A stretch of DNA of 64,000 bases from an uncultured Candidatus Binatia bacterium (GTDB taxonomy: Bacteria > Desulfobacterota > Binatia > UBA9968 > JAJDTQ01), in assembly GCA_958295985.1 (NCBI GenBank), contig OY282432.1, positions 1,302,001 to 1,366,000 of the forward strand. Direction: 5' to 3'. Positions 27,520 through 37,284 of the stretch are shown here, in pieces; position 1 is the first letter of the stretch; every line of letters begins with the position of its first letter. Under the pieces are notes generated by a model, which saw only the letters and a program-made list of their open reading frames with translations, made no database searches and was not told the origin of the DNA. The translations under genes were made by a program, and so were the position numbers.

Positions 27520-27676
27520 TCAATCCAGTGGTCCCAGCGGTCTGATCGATTCATTTGCACACGTGGCGCGGGTATTCAAACCGCGGGCGCTGCGTCAAGG
27601 TCCACGGGCGCGCTCGTCGTTGACCGGTCCCGGCGCCTGTGTTAGCTATCTTTGCATTCCTGCTCTGGAAAATACC

Positions 27677-29398
27677 ATGTGGCATCTTCGCTGGGGAATC
27701 GTTTTCGCGCTGTTGCTCGCGGGTTGCGGGCCCATCGAGCCGGTTCCCGAGCCGTCGCCCGACCCCTTTGCCAAGGCAGAGACGGTGGCGGTCCCGCCGG
27801 AAGCACCGGCAATGTACCGTTACCTGAGGGCGCGGATGGACCTGCTCGCCGGCGACTCCCGCTCGGCCCACGAACATTACAAGGCAGCCGCGGGGCACGA
27901 TCCGTCCAGCGCTTTCCTGCGCGCGCGTCTGGCCAAATCCTATCTGGGCCTGGGCGAGGTCGACAACGCCGTGGCGGAGGCCGAGGCCGCGGTGAGACTC
28001 GATGCCGGGGACCGGGAAAGCCGCGGGCTGCTGGCCGGGCTCTACAGCGCCACCGGCAAGGTCCCGGAGGGGATCCGGGAGTACCGGAAGCTGCTGGAGC
28101 TCGACCCGGACGACGCTCAGACGCGTCTTTACCTGGGCGCGGTCTACCTCGGCGAGGGGCAATACGGGCCGGCGCGGGAGCATCTGGAGCGGTATACGCA
28201 GAGCAATCCCGGATCGCCGCTGGGACACTACTACCTGGGCCGGGTCCTGGCCGAGTCTCGGGAGTTGGCGCGCGCGGAAAGGAGCTACGAGGCCGCGCTC
28301 AAGTTGCACCCGTCGTCCGCGCCGGTGCTTGCGGAGCTTGGACTGGTCCACGAGTTCCGCGGCCGGCGCAGCGCCGCGTTGGAGACTTACGAGAAGCTTC
28401 TCAAGGTCGATCCACGGAACGACTGGGCCGGCCGGCGGGTCGAGGCCTTCCGTTCCGGCCGGCGGGACCTGGCCGAGGCGCGCGCGGAGTTCGATCGCCT
28501 CCGCTCTCGGGAGGCGACGCCCGGCGCGGCGCGGACGAAGGTGGCTCTGGTCCACTACGAACTCGGCAACCTGGAGGATGCGGTAACGGAATTCAGCCTC
28601 GCCCTGGTGGAACGGCCCGATGACCACCGGGTCCGCTTCTTTCTGGGCCTGACCTACAGCCGGGTGGAGGACCATGACGGGGCCGCGGGGCAGTTTGAAC
28701 GCATCCCCGCGGACAGCGAGTATTTTGTCGATTCCCGAGTGCAGCTCGCCTCGGTCTACGAGAGACAGGAGCGCTTTCCCGAGGCCGTGACCGCCATCCG
28801 GGCCGCCCTTGACAAGGACGACCGGCGCCGCAAGGAACTGTTCCGCTTTCTGGCCGAGGTTTACCGCAAGGCCAAGGACTATCCCAACGCCATCGAGGCC
28901 ATGCACACGGTGGTCGAGCTGGACCCGAAGAGTGACCGCGTCCACTTCGCGTTGGGGGCGCTCTACGACGAGAGCAAGGACAAGGACAAGACCATCGAAT
29001 ACATGCAGAAGGCCATCGAGTTGAACCCGGACTACGCCGCGGCGCTGAACTATCTGGGTTACACCTACGCCGACCTGGGCATGGAGCTCGACCGGGCGGA
29101 GCAGCTCACCATCCGGGCCCTGGAGATCGAGCCCAACGACGGTTTCTATATCGACACTCTCGGCTGGGTGTACTACCGCAAGGGCGACTACCCGAGGGCC
29201 ATCGAGCAGTTGGAGAAGGCGGTGCATCTGGTGGTTGACGACCCCGTCATCATCGAGCACCTGGGCGACGCGTATCTCAAGGCCGGCAAGCCGGACAAGG
29301 CGCTACGCAGCTATCGCGACGCGTTGAAGGCGGCGACCGAAGGTGAGCAGTTGGAGCGGATCCGATCGAAGATCGGAGAGGTCGAGCGAGGGATTTGA
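27677..29398 (+). CDS. TPR-repeat lipoprotein
   Basis: A 573-residue protein starting MWHLRWGIVFALLLAGC, a lipoprotein signal with the anchored cysteine at residue 17. Proline-rich spacing follows (EPVPEPSPDPF), then at least ten tetratricopeptide repeats to the end, for example AMYRYLRARMDLLAGD, LYLGAVYLGEGQYGPAREHL, and late units like DRVHFALGALYDESKDKD. The last repeats (ALNYLGYTYADLGMELDRA, IDTLGWVYYRKGDYPRAIE) are characteristic of bacterial TPR proteins of the outer membrane. It likely acts as an assembly platform. The start was chosen for the lipoprotein signal; 38 upstream codons are open but unrelated. The next gene overlaps its stop by four bases. Confidence 0.85.
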   Translation: MWHLRWGIVFALLLAGCGPIEPVPEPSPDPFAKAETVAVPPEAPAMYRYLRARMDLLAGDSRSAHEHYKAAAGHDPSSAFLRARLAKSYLGLGEVDNAVAEAEAAVRLDAGDRESRGLLAGLYSATGKVPEGIREYRKLLELDPDDAQTRLYLGAVYLGEGQYGPAREHLERYTQSNPGSPLGHYYLGRVLAESRELARAERSYEAALKLHPSSAPVLAELGLVHEFRGRRSAALETYEKLLKVDPRNDWAGRRVEAFRSGRRDLAEARAEFDRLRSREATPGAARTKVALVHYELGNLEDAVTEFSLALVERPDDHRVRFFLGLTYSRVEDHDGAAGQFERIPADSEYFVDSRVQLASVYERQERFPEAVTAIRAALDKDDRRRKELFRFLAEVYRKAKDYPNAIEAMHTVVELDPKSDRVHFALGALYDESKDKDKTIEYMQKAIELNPDYAAALNYLGYTYADLGMELDRAEQLTIRALEIEPNDGFYIDTLGWVYYRKGDYPRAIEQLEKAVHLVVDDPVIIEHLGDAYLKAGKPDKALRSYRDALKAATEGEQLERIRSKIGEVERGI

Positions 29399-30201
29399 GG
29401 GATTTGCCGCGGAAACGCATCCGTTCGGCCGTGACGGCCTTGTGTGCTGCGACCTCGTGTGCCGTATTCCTGTTGGCAGGATGTGCGGTTCAGCAGACCG
29501 TCCCCGAGCCCGTACCGGCTCCCAACCCCCGCCTTCCCGTACTGATCGCCGAACGCAATGACGTGTTCCAGTCGCTCCGGAGCCTGGCGAGGATCAGCTA
29601 CCGCGCGAGCGGGGGAAGGGGCGCGTTCGACGCCGCGGTTCTGGTCCGCAGACCCCACCGGCTAAGGCTCGAGGCGTTTTCCCTCGTCGGCGCCGCGCTG
29701 ATCCTTACGGTGGACGACGGTGAGGTCACCGGATTCCTCCCCTCCAAGGCGCAGTTCTTTCGCGCCAGGACGTCTCGGCAGAACCTGTTTCGCGCCACGC
29801 AGATGCTGCTGGAGTTGGACGAGTTGGCGGCTCTGATGATGGGTTTGCCGCCGGTGGAGGCGAACGCGGCCTGGGACATCGGAGCGCGCGCGTTGAAGCG
29901 CGTCCGTCCGGACGGGAGCACCGACATCCTCACCTTCGACCCGGATGGCGCCGCGCCCATCCGCTGGCAACGCCTCGGCCCATCCGGAAAGCCTTGGTAC
30001 ATCGCCACCTTCGAGGATTTCTCCGACACCCCGTTCGGACGGTTCCCGCTGCAGATCACGTTGGAAACGCCTCCGCTTCAGCGGTCTTACCGGATCCGTT
30101 ACGACAACCCGGAAATAAACGTCACCCTGCCCGAGACCTATTTCATCCAGCACCTGCCCGAGGGCGCCGTCAGGGTCCCTCTCCCGGCCCCCACCGGTTG
30201 A
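29395..30201 (+). CDS. LolB-like outer-membrane lipoprotein
   Basis: A 268-residue lipoprotein with a basic N-terminus and lipobox LLAGC. The mature part resembles the LolB/LppX half-barrel group: RNDVFQSLRSLARISYR near the start, then VLVRRPHRLRLEAFSLVGAALILTVDDGEV, and long alternating strands to the end. LolB proteins accept lipoproteins from LolA at the outer membrane; related proteins carry other lipids. The start codon is TTG overlapping the preceding TGA (TTGA), so it is coupled to the TPR lipoprotein. The last 32 bases overlap convergently with the peptide-transporter gene. Exact function is an inference. Confidence 0.65.
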   Translation: MRDLPRKRIRSAVTALCAATSCAVFLLAGCAVQQTVPEPVPAPNPRLPVLIAERNDVFQSLRSLARISYRASGGRGAFDAAVLVRRPHRLRLEAFSLVGAALILTVDDGEVTGFLPSKAQFFRARTSRQNLFRATQMLLELDELAALMMGLPPVEANAAWDIGARALKRVRPDGSTDILTFDPDGAAPIRWQRLGPSGKPWYIATFEDFSDTPFGRFPLQITLETPPLQRSYRIRYDNPEINVTLPETYFIQHLPEGAVRVPLPAPTG

Positions 30202-32905
30202 CCGGCGCCTCGATATCGAAGGCCGCGGCCACGAGTTCCCTGGTGTAGTCGTGGCGGGGCGTCTCGAAGATGGCCGAGGCCGGCCCCTGCTCCACCACCA
30301 CGCCTTCGTGGACCACCAGGACGTGGTGGCTCATGGCGCGCACCACCTTGAGGTCGTGGCTGATGAACAGGTAGGCGCAACGATGCTGTTCTTGCAGTCT
30401 TCGGAGGAGGGTCACGATCTGGGCCTGGACCGACACGTCGAGGGCGGAAGTGGGCTCGTCCAGCACCACGAACCGCGGTTTCAACACCATGGCCCGGGCA
30501 ATGGCGATGCGCTGGCGCTGACCGCCGGAGAACTCGTGCGGATAGCGGTGGCGCGCGTCGGGTTCCAGTTCCACCTCTCTCAGGGCTTCCACGATGAGCC
30601 CGTCGCGTTCCTCCGCGGTACGGCCCAGCCCGTGGACCACCAGGCCTTCCTCGATGATCCGGGCCACGGACAGGCGCGGGTTCAGGGAGCCGTAGGGGTC
30701 CTGGAACACCACCTGCATGTTCCTTCTCAGCGGCCGCAGCACGCGCGAGCGCAGACCCTGGATTTCCCGGCCGTGGTAGCGAATCGAGCCGTTGCTCGCC
30801 AACAGCCGCACCAGCGCCAGCCCCAGCGTCGTCTTGCCCGAGCCGCTCTCACCCACGACGCCCACGGTCCGGCCTTCCCGCAGCTCCACCGAAATGCCGT
30901 CCACGGCCCGCACGTGATCCACCGTGCGGCGCATGATCCCGGCCTTCACCGGATACCAGACCTTGAGGTCGTCGCAGGCCAGCACCGGCCCGTCGTCCGG
31001 GTCGCCGGGTGCGGGCGCCCCCCTCGGCGTCGCCGCCAGCAGGCGCCGGGTGTACGGGTGCCGGGGCCGCTCCAGCACGTCGGCGGTGGCGCCCGCCTCC
31101 ACGATCTTCCCCTGTTGCATGATGCAAAGGCGATCTGCCAGCTTGCGCACGATGCCCATGTCGTGGGTGATGAACAGGATCGCCATGCCCAGCCGTTGTT
31201 GCAGGCTCATGAGCAGGGCCAGCAGTTGGGCCTGTATGGTCACGTCCAGGGCGGTGGTGGGCTCGTCCGCGATGAGCAGGTCCGGTTCGTTGGCCAGGGC
31301 CATGGCGATCATCACCCGCTGCCGCTGTCCGCCCGACAGCTCGTGGGGGTAGGCGCCGAGGCGCCGTTCGGGATCCTGGATTCCAACGAGCCGCAGGAGC
31401 TCCAGGGTCCGCGCGGCGGCCGCGGGCCCGTCAAGGCCCTTGTGCAGCTTCAGGGTCTCGCCGATCTGGCGCGCGATGGTATGCAGCGGGTTCAACGACG
31501 TCATGGGCTCCTGGAAGATCATGGCGATACGGTCGCCGCGAATGCCCTGCAGCATCCGGGGGTCGGCGCCGAGCAACTCCTTGCCCTCGAAGCGAATGCT
31601 GCCGCGAGGATGGCTGGCCGCAGGGTAGGGCAGGAGCTGCAGGATCGACAATGCGGTGGCCGATTTGCCCGAGCCGCTCTCCCCCACCAGGGCCACGGTC
31701 TCGCCCCGGTGTAGGGTGAGGGAGACGCCGTCCACGGCTGCCACGGCGCCGGGCCCGGAGCCGAAACGCACGGCCAGATCCTCAACCGCCACCAGCGCCG
31801 TCCCGGCGCCGCGTGAGCCCCCCGGCTCGGCGCTGCCGGGCTCGGCCGGCGGCGCCGCCGCGGTTTCGCCGCCGGCCGCGGTTTCGGGGGCAAAGGTCTT
31901 GCGCGGGTCGAAGGCGTCGCGCACCGCCTCGCCAATGAACACCAGCAGGCTCAACATGACGGCGATGACGAAAAAGGCCGAGAACCCGAGCCACGGCGCC
32001 TGCAGGTTGTCTTTCCCCTGCTTCAACAACTCGCCGAGGGAGGCCGAGCCCGGCGGCAGTCCGAACCCGAGGAAGTCCAGCGCCGTCAGCGTCACCACCG
32101 CGCCGCTGGTGATGAACGGCAAGAAGGTCAGCGCCGCCACCGTGGCGTTGGGCAGCACGTGTCGGGCGATGATGCGCGGGTTGCCCACCCCCAGGGCACG
32201 GGCCGCCCGCACGTAATCGAGATTGCGCGCGCGCAGGAACTCCGCCCGGACCACGCCCACCAGGGCCATCCAACTGAACAGCAGCATGAAGGCCAGGAGC
32301 CACCAGAAGCTCGGGGTCACGACGCTGGCCAGGATGATCAGCAGGTACAGCGTCGGCAGTCCGGACCACATCTCGATGAAGCGCTGGAAGAGGAGGTCGA
32401 GCCAGCCGCCGAAGTATCCCTGGACCGCGCCCGCGGCGATGCCGACCACGGAGCTCACCAGGGTGAGGATCAGGCCGAACAGCACCGAGATGCGGAAGCC
32501 GTAGATCAGCCGCGCGACCACGTCACGGGCCTGGTCGTCGGTGCCGAGCCAGTTCTGGCGGCTCGGCGGCGACGGCGCCGGGGCCGGCAGCTCGTAGACG
32601 ATGGTGTCGTAGCTGTAGGGGATGGGGGGCCAGAGTATCCAGCCGCGCTCCTCGATGAGCGCGGTGACCTCGGGGTCGCCATAGTCCGCTTCCGACTCCA
32701 GGAAGCCGCCGAACGCCGTCTCCGGATAGTTCACCAGCACGGGCGCGTAGAACCCGCCGTCGTAGCGCACCAGCAGCGGCCGGTCGTTGGCGATGAACTC
32801 GGCGAACAGGCTGATGAACAGCAGCGTGCCGAAGATCCAGAGCGACCCGTAGCCGCGCCGGTTGGCGCGGAAGTTGTGCAGGCGTCTTTGGTTGAGCGGC
32901 GTCAT
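30170..32905 (-). CDS. Yej-type peptide ABC transporter: permease YejE fused to double ATPase YejF
   Basis: A 911-residue fusion. Residues 1-340 are a YejE permease: helix 1, a large periplasmic insert ([12 protein letters not shown] to [18 protein letters not shown]) characteristic of YejE, then five more helices and the EAA loop ([19 protein letters not shown]). An alanine/proline-rich linker of about 30 residues leads to two complete ABC ATPase halves: Walker A GESGSGKS and GESGSGKT, signatures LSGGQRQRV and FSGGQRQRI, Walker [13 protein letters not shown] and [12 protein letters not shown]. In most bacteria YejE and YejF are separate genes. The system imports peptides including microcin C. 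Operon order yejA-yejB-yejEF. Confidence 0.93.
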   Translation of the reverse strand: MTPLNQRRLHNFRANRRGYGSLWIFGTLLFISLFAEFIANDRPLLVRYDGGFYAPVLVNYPETAFGGFLESEADYGDPEVTALIEERGWILWPPIPYSYDTIVYELPAPAPSPPSRQNWLGTDDQARDVVARLIYGFRISVLFGLILTLVSSVVGIAAGAVQGYFGGWLDLLFQRFIEMWSGLPTLYLLIILASVVTPSFWWLLAFMLLFSWMALVGVVRAEFLRARNLDYVRAARALGVGNPRIIARHVLPNATVAALTFLPFITSGAVVTLTALDFLGFGLPPGSASLGELLKQGKDNLQAPWLGFSAFFVIAVMLSLLVFIGEAVRDAFDPRKTFAPETAAGGETAAAPPAEPGSAEPGGSRGAGTALVAVEDLAVRFGSGPGAVAAVDGVSLTLHRGETVALVGESGSGKSATALSILQLLPYPAASHPRGSIRFEGKELLGADPRMLQGIRGDRIAMIFQEPMTSLNPLHTIARQIGETLKLHKGLDGPAAAARTLELLRLVGIQDPERRLGAYPHELSGGQRQRVMIAMALANEPDLLIADEPTTALDVTIQAQLLALLMSLQQRLGMAILFITHDMGIVRKLADRLCIMQQGKIVEAGATADVLERPRHPYTRRLLAATPRGAPAPGDPDDGPVLACDDLKVWYPVKAGIMRRTVDHVRAVDGISVELREGRTVGVVGESGSGKTTLGLALVRLLASNGSIRYHGREIQGLRSRVLRPLRRNMQVVFQDPYGSLNPRLSVARIIEEGLVVHGLGRTAEERDGLIVEALREVELEPDARHRYPHEFSGGQRQRIAIARAMVLKPRFVVLDEPTSALDVSVQAQIVTLLRRLQEQHRCAYLFISHDLKVVRAMSHHVLVVHEGVVVEQGPASAIFETPRHDYTRELVAAAFDIEAPVNRWGPGEGP

Positions 32906-32927
32906 TCGCGCGGACCCGGGTTGGCGG

Positions 32928-34043
32928 TCAGGTCTCCCGGCTCTCGAAGTCGATGCGCGGATCCACCACCACGTAGGTCAGATCCTCCACCAGCTTCATC
33001 ACCAGCCCCAGCAGGGTGAAGAAGTAGAGCGTGCCGAACATCACCGGATAGTCGCGGTTGATGGCCGCCTCGAAACCCAGCAGGCCGACGCCGTCCAGCG
33101 AGAAGATCACCTCGGTCAGGAGGGCGCCGGTGAACAGCACACCGACGAAGGCGCCGGGAAAGCCGGCGATGACGATGAGCATGGCGTTGCGGAACACGTG
33201 GCGGTACAGCACCCGCCCCTCGCTCAGGCCCTTGGCGCGGGCGGTCATCACGTACTGCTGGTTGATCTGGTCCAGGAACGAGTTCTTGGTGAGCATGGTG
33301 AGGCCGGCAAAGCCGCCGATGACCATGGACACCACCGGCAGGGTGATGTGCCAAAGGTAGTCGGTCATGCGCTGCCACGGGCCGAGGTCGCTCCAGTTGT
33401 CCGACACCAGGCCGCGCAACGGGAACCAGTCGAGGTAGCGGCCTCCGGCGAACAGCACGATCAGCAGGATGGCGAACAGGAACCCCGGCACGGCATTGCC
33501 CACGATGACCGCGCCCGAGGTCCAGACGTCGAAGCGCGAGCCGTCCCGCACGGCCTTGGCGACTCCCAGGGGAATGGACACCAGATACACCAGCAGCGTG
33601 GTCCAGAGTCCCAGCGAGATGGAAACCGGCAGCTTGTCCACCACCAGTTGCACCACGGAGCGGTCGCGGAAGAAGCTGTCGCCGAAGTCGAAGCGCAGGA
33701 AGTTGCCCATCATGAGCAGGAACCGCTCATGGGCCGGCTTGTCGAAGCCGAACTGGCGCTCGATTTCCTCGATGAACTCCGGATCGATGCCCCGGGCGCC
33801 GCGGTACCTGCCCGCGGAGCTGCCGCCCGGGTCCCGCGACGGCTGCGCCGAAGGCCCCACCTCCCGCTGGTCGCCGCCGCCGCTGAACCGTTCGGTGGCG
33901 GACACGTCGGTCTTCTGGAGCCTTGCCAGAAGCTGCTCCACCGGCCCCCCGGGCGCCGAGTGGATGATCACGAAGTTCAACACCATGATGCCGAACAACG
34001 TCGGAATGATCAGCAGCAGGCGGCGTATGACGTAGGCGAACAT
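32928..34043 (-). CDS. yejB: Peptide ABC transporter permease YejB
   Basis: A 371-residue inner-membrane permease of the DppB/OppB type. It opens [20 protein letters not shown], has the long periplasmic segment between helices 1 and 2 that is typical for YejB, and the EAA cytoplasmic loop [20 protein letters not shown] that contacts the ATPase. It would pair with the permease half of the fused protein downstream, from which it is separated by 22 bases. An insertion-like arginine/glycine-rich segment (RYRGARGID region, residues about 60-90) is unusual. Confidence 0.93.
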   Translation of the reverse strand: MFAYVIRRLLLIIPTLFGIMVLNFVIIHSAPGGPVEQLLARLQKTDVSATERFSGGGDQREVGPSAQPSRDPGGSSAGRYRGARGIDPEFIEEIERQFGFDKPAHERFLLMMGNFLRFDFGDSFFRDRSVVQLVVDKLPVSISLGLWTTLLVYLVSIPLGVAKAVRDGSRFDVWTSGAVIVGNAVPGFLFAILLIVLFAGGRYLDWFPLRGLVSDNWSDLGPWQRMTDYLWHITLPVVSMVIGGFAGLTMLTKNSFLDQINQQYVMTARAKGLSEGRVLYRHVFRNAMLIVIAGFPGAFVGVLFTGALLTEVIFSLDGVGLLGFEAAINRDYPVMFGTLYFFTLLGLVMKLVEDLTYVVVDPRIDFESRET

Positions 34044-34209
34044 GGATCGTCAGTGACTACAACCCGTTCGCCCTGAACACCGCTACGGGCCTCACGGCTC
34101 CGAGCCAGGGGCAACAACCGGGTATTCCTCGAAAGTTCCCGTTTCCCGTTCGCCCCGAGCGTGGCGAGGCGCGGCCGGGCGAAGTCGAAGGGCGCTGCGC
34201 TTCCGGCCG

Positions 34210-36057
34210 TCAACCGCCCTTTGGTCCGGCCTCCAGGGCTTCCACCTTCCCGGCGTCAATCCACCAGGCGTCGAACTGCACTCCCTGGGTGGGTGTGACC
34301 TCGGGGCGGCCGAACCGGTCCCAGTACACCAGCCGGTCGTAAGGGATATGCCACTGGGGGATCACCCAGTGGCCCCACTGGAGCACGCGGTCCAGGGCGC
34401 GCACGTGGTTCACCAGACTCTTGCGGTCGGGGGCATGGACCACGCCCTCGATGAGCGCGTCCACCACCGGATCCTCGATGCCCATGAGGTTCCGGCTTGC
34501 GGGCCGGCCGGCGAAGTCCGAGCCCCAGAAGTCGCGTTGCTCGTTTCCCGGGGACAGGGACTGCCCCCAACTGCCGATGACCACGTCGAAGTCGAAGTCA
34601 TCCAGCCGGCGCCGGTATTGCGCGCTGTCCACCGTGCGCACCGCCGCGGTGATGCCGAGCCGGGCCAGGTTCTTCTTGAAGGGCAGGACGACGCGCTCGA
34701 ACAGCGGGCTTACCAGCAGGATCTCGAACTCCATGATCCGCCCGGTGGCCTTGTGGGTGAGCGTTCGCGTGGCCTTGTCGATGCTCCAGCCCGCCTCCCG
34801 CAACAGCTTCGACGCGGTGCGGAGGTTGGCCCGGATGCGGCCGGAGCCGTCGGTGGCCGGCGGTTCGTAGACGGTGGTGAAGACCTCCTCGGGCAACCGG
34901 TCGCGGTACCGATCGAGGATCGCCCGCTCGGCGGGACCCGGAAGCCCGGTGGCCGCCAGCTCCGAGTTGTCGAAGTAGCTGCGCGTGCGCGTGTACTGGC
35001 CGTAGAACAGGCTTCGGTTGGACCACTCGAAGTCGAAGGCGTAGGCCAGGGCATGCCTCACCTGCCGGTCCGCGAACAACGGCCGGCGGGTGTTGAAGGC
35101 GAACGCCTGCATGCCCGTGGAGCGGTCGTGGGGGATTTCCTCTTTCTTGACCCGACCTTGCTGCAACGCGGGAAAGTCGTAGGCCGTGGCCCAGTTCTTG
35201 GAGCTGTTTTCCGCCCGAAAGTCGTACTCCCCGGCCTTGAACGCCTCCACCGACACCGTGCCGTCGCGGTAGTAGTCGTGGCGGATCCGGTCGAAATTGT
35301 CGCGTCCCACGTTCACCGGAAGGTCCCTGCCCCAGTAATCCTCCACCCGCCGGTACTCCACGTAGCGGCCGGGCTCGAAGGCGCCGATCCTGTACGGGCC
35401 GCTCCCCAGGGGCGGCTCCAGGGTCGTCCTGGTGAAGTCCCTCTCGGCCCAATCGTGCTTCGGCAGCACCACCAGTTGCCCCAGGATCAGCGGCAATTCC
35501 CGGTTCGTGCCGCTGCCGAAGGTGAATCGCACGGTCCGTTCGTCAAGCTTCTCGACCTTCTTCACGTCGCCGTAGTAGCCGCGGTAGAAGGGGACAGCCT
35601 TGGCGATCAGGGTCTCGAAGGTCCAGATGACGTCATCCGCGGTGACCGGCTTGCCGTCGTGCCACCGGGCCTCGGGCCGCAGCGTGAACGCCACCCACGA
35701 GCGGTCCCCGGGCACGGTGACGCTCTCCGCCAGAAGGCCGTATTCGCTGAAGGGCTCGTCCGCGGACCCGGTCATCAGGGTCTCGTAGATGCGCCCGACG
35801 CCCGCGGCCGCACTGCCCTTGACGATGAAGGGGTTGAAGCTGTCGAACGTGCCGGTGGCCTGGAGCCGCACGGAGCCGCCCTTGGGCGCCTGCGGATTCA
35901 CGTAGTCGAAGTGCTTGAAGTCCGGCGCGTACTTGAGGTCGCCGTGCATGGCGATGCCGTGGCTGGTGCGGCCCTCGTCGCTCGAAGCCGCAAGACCCGG
36001 CGCGGGGGTCCAGGCCAGCGCCCACAACACCGACCCCAATATCCAACTCCATCGCAT
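34210..36057 (-). CDS. yejA: Peptide ABC transporter substrate-binding protein YejA
   Basis: A 615-residue periplasmic binding protein (SBP family 5). Signal peptide MRWSWILGSVLWALAW with cleavage near GLA-ASS. Family features: HGIAMHGDLKYAPDFKHFDYVNP, a hallmark of YejA, then RPEARWHDGKPVTADDVIWTF, and the late WHIPYDRLVYWDRFGRP. It captures extracytoplasmic peptides for the Yej permease. GGGGAGG six bases upstream fixes the start. The gap to yejB (34044-34209) contains no recognised element. Confidence 0.95.
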   Translation of the reverse strand: MRWSWILGSVLWALAWTPAPGLAASSDEGRTSHGIAMHGDLKYAPDFKHFDYVNPQAPKGGSVRLQATGTFDSFNPFIVKGSAAAGVGRIYETLMTGSADEPFSEYGLLAESVTVPGDRSWVAFTLRPEARWHDGKPVTADDVIWTFETLIAKAVPFYRGYYGDVKKVEKLDERTVRFTFGSGTNRELPLILGQLVVLPKHDWAERDFTRTTLEPPLGSGPYRIGAFEPGRYVEYRRVEDYWGRDLPVNVGRDNFDRIRHDYYRDGTVSVEAFKAGEYDFRAENSSKNWATAYDFPALQQGRVKKEEIPHDRSTGMQAFAFNTRRPLFADRQVRHALAYAFDFEWSNRSLFYGQYTRTRSYFDNSELAATGLPGPAERAILDRYRDRLPEEVFTTVYEPPATDGSGRIRANLRTASKLLREAGWSIDKATRTLTHKATGRIMEFEILLVSPLFERVVLPFKKNLARLGITAAVRTVDSAQYRRRLDDFDFDVVIGSWGQSLSPGNEQRDFWGSDFAGRPASRNLMGIEDPVVDALIEGVVHAPDRKSLVNHVRALDRVLQWGHWVIPQWHIPYDRLVYWDRFGRPEVTPTQGVQFDAWWIDAGKVEALEAGPKGG

Positions 36058-36111
36058 GGGACCTCCCCGACCGTCCGAAACCCGCGGCTCGACGTTGCGG
36101 ACACAGGACCG

Positions 36112-36136
36112 GAACTACAATACAGAACTACAATAT
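36112..36136. repeat. Short tandem repeat GAACTACAATA upstream of yejA
   Basis: Two copies of GAACTACAATA, 13 bases apart start to start, form an AT-rich island in otherwise GC-rich DNA, 55-80 bases upstream of the yejA start codon. On the minus strand they contain TATTGTAG strings resembling extended -10 sites. A duplicated operator or promoter element is plausible but unproven. Confidence 0.4.
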
Positions 36137-36162
36137 GATGGCCGCACGAGGCCATTGCAAGA

Positions 36163-37284
36163 TCACAGCAACTCGACGTTGGCTCGCGGCACGGTGACGG
36201 TGTCGCCGTTGGGGAGCCGGGCGTTCAGGACCCGGGTCCGGGCGCCGGTTGCGATGGGCTGGGGGTCCGCGGGCAGCGCCACGACTTCCGCGGTGACGCC
36301 GAAGTGGGGCGCCCGGATGATGCGCACGGGCGCGCCGATCCGCAAGCCGGCTGCCGGGTCGCGGTCCCCGGCCGCGGGGCTGGCGCCGGTTTCCTCCCGG
36401 GCCACGATGATCTCCGGGCGCACCGCGCCCGCGCGCACCTGGGTGGCGCCGTTGATGGAGGCGGCGCGGCCTTCCAGGCTCCGTAGCAGGGAGTGGGTGC
36501 GCTCGGCCAGGGGCAGCCAGCCGAAGCCCTCGGTGACGATGACGGTCATGGGAACGTCCTCGTGGCCGGTCACGGCCATGCCGAGGTCGTAGCCGAGGTA
36601 GCCGGTGAGGGCGTAGTCGTCGATGGACCCGACCACCATCCCGGCGGCGCCCACCTCCGCAGCCCGTTCGAGGGCTTCGAGGGTAGGCCGGGTTCCGCCC
36701 ACCAGCACCTGGCCGGAGGCGTCCGCGGGAATCTTTCCGGGTCCCACGATGGTCCTGGGGCCGCCGTCCAGCATCCGGATGGCGCCGTAGCGTTCGCCGC
36801 CGACGCCGAAGATCCCCTGGATGAAAGCGCCGCGGCTCTCGATGGTGACGGACTTGCCGGGGTCGATGTCCGCCACCGTGCCGTGCACGTAGGCGCGCAG
36901 CTCGATGGCGTGAGGCGCCAGCCGGACCCCCACGTGCCCGGTGCGCCGGGCGACGAACTCGACGGCGCCGCCCACGGGTGCGTGGTAGCGGGACCGGAAC
37001 AACCCGAAGAGGCCTGCGTGCTCGCACACGAGGTCGCCCCCGGCGATGACGTCGCCTTCGTCCACCTTGAGTCCCTTGACGGCCTCGAAGGGCTCGATGC
37101 CGAGGTTCTCGGGGATCCGCAGGAGGTGCAGGTCTCCCGGGAGCTCGGCCCGGCCCACGACGGCGTCCGGCGTCACGATGTCGCCTGGCCGGCAGAGAAT
37201 CCGGCCCGGCACCGGAAGCTCACGGGTCTTGCGCACCACCGCGCCGGCCCGCACCTGAAGCGTGGGTGTGAGCGCCTGAGTCAT
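36163..37284 (-). CDS. Unknown protein of the MutL/DUF6754 operon, with KOW-like C-terminus
   Basis: A 373-residue soluble, beta-rich protein without signal or membrane segment. Residues about 15-125 look like an alternating-strand barrel or sandwich-hybrid domain (RILCRPGDIVTPDAVVGRAE, DEGDVIAGGDLVCEHAG, APVGGAVEFVARRTGHVGV). A middle part (about 165-290) has a Rossmann-like alternation and the segment AAEVGAAGMVVGSIDDYALT. The final 60 residues (GAPVRIIRAPHFGVTAEVVA to NGDTVTVPRANVELL) resemble a KOW/SH3-like module as in NusG. Its ATG overlaps the stop of the MutL-family gene (ATGA), so both are co-translated. It is the last gene of the seven-gene operon. I recognise no characterised homologue. 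Confidence 0.7.
   Translation of the reverse strand: MTQALTPTLQVRAGAVVRKTRELPVPGRILCRPGDIVTPDAVVGRAELPGDLHLLRIPENLGIEPFEAVKGLKVDEGDVIAGGDLVCEHAGLFGLFRSRYHAPVGGAVEFVARRTGHVGVRLAPHAIELRAYVHGTVADIDPGKSVTIESRGAFIQGIFGVGGERYGAIRMLDGGPRTIVGPGKIPADASGQVLVGGTRPTLEALERAAEVGAAGMVVGSIDDYALTGYLGYDLGMAVTGHEDVPMTVIVTEGFGWLPLAERTHSLLRSLEGRAASINGATQVRAGAVRPEIIVAREETGASPAAGDRDPAAGLRIGAPVRIIRAPHFGVTAEVVALPADPQPIATGARTRVLNARLPNGDTVTVPRANVELL

Noticed and set aside
27620..27648. TTGACC-17-TAGCTA as promoter for the TPR lipoprotein
   Set aside because: The -35 is good but the -10 matches only two of six positions.
27551..29260. Minus-strand frame of 569 codons opposite the TPR lipoprotein
   Set aside because: No domain or start signal; the plus strand encodes regular TPR repeats.
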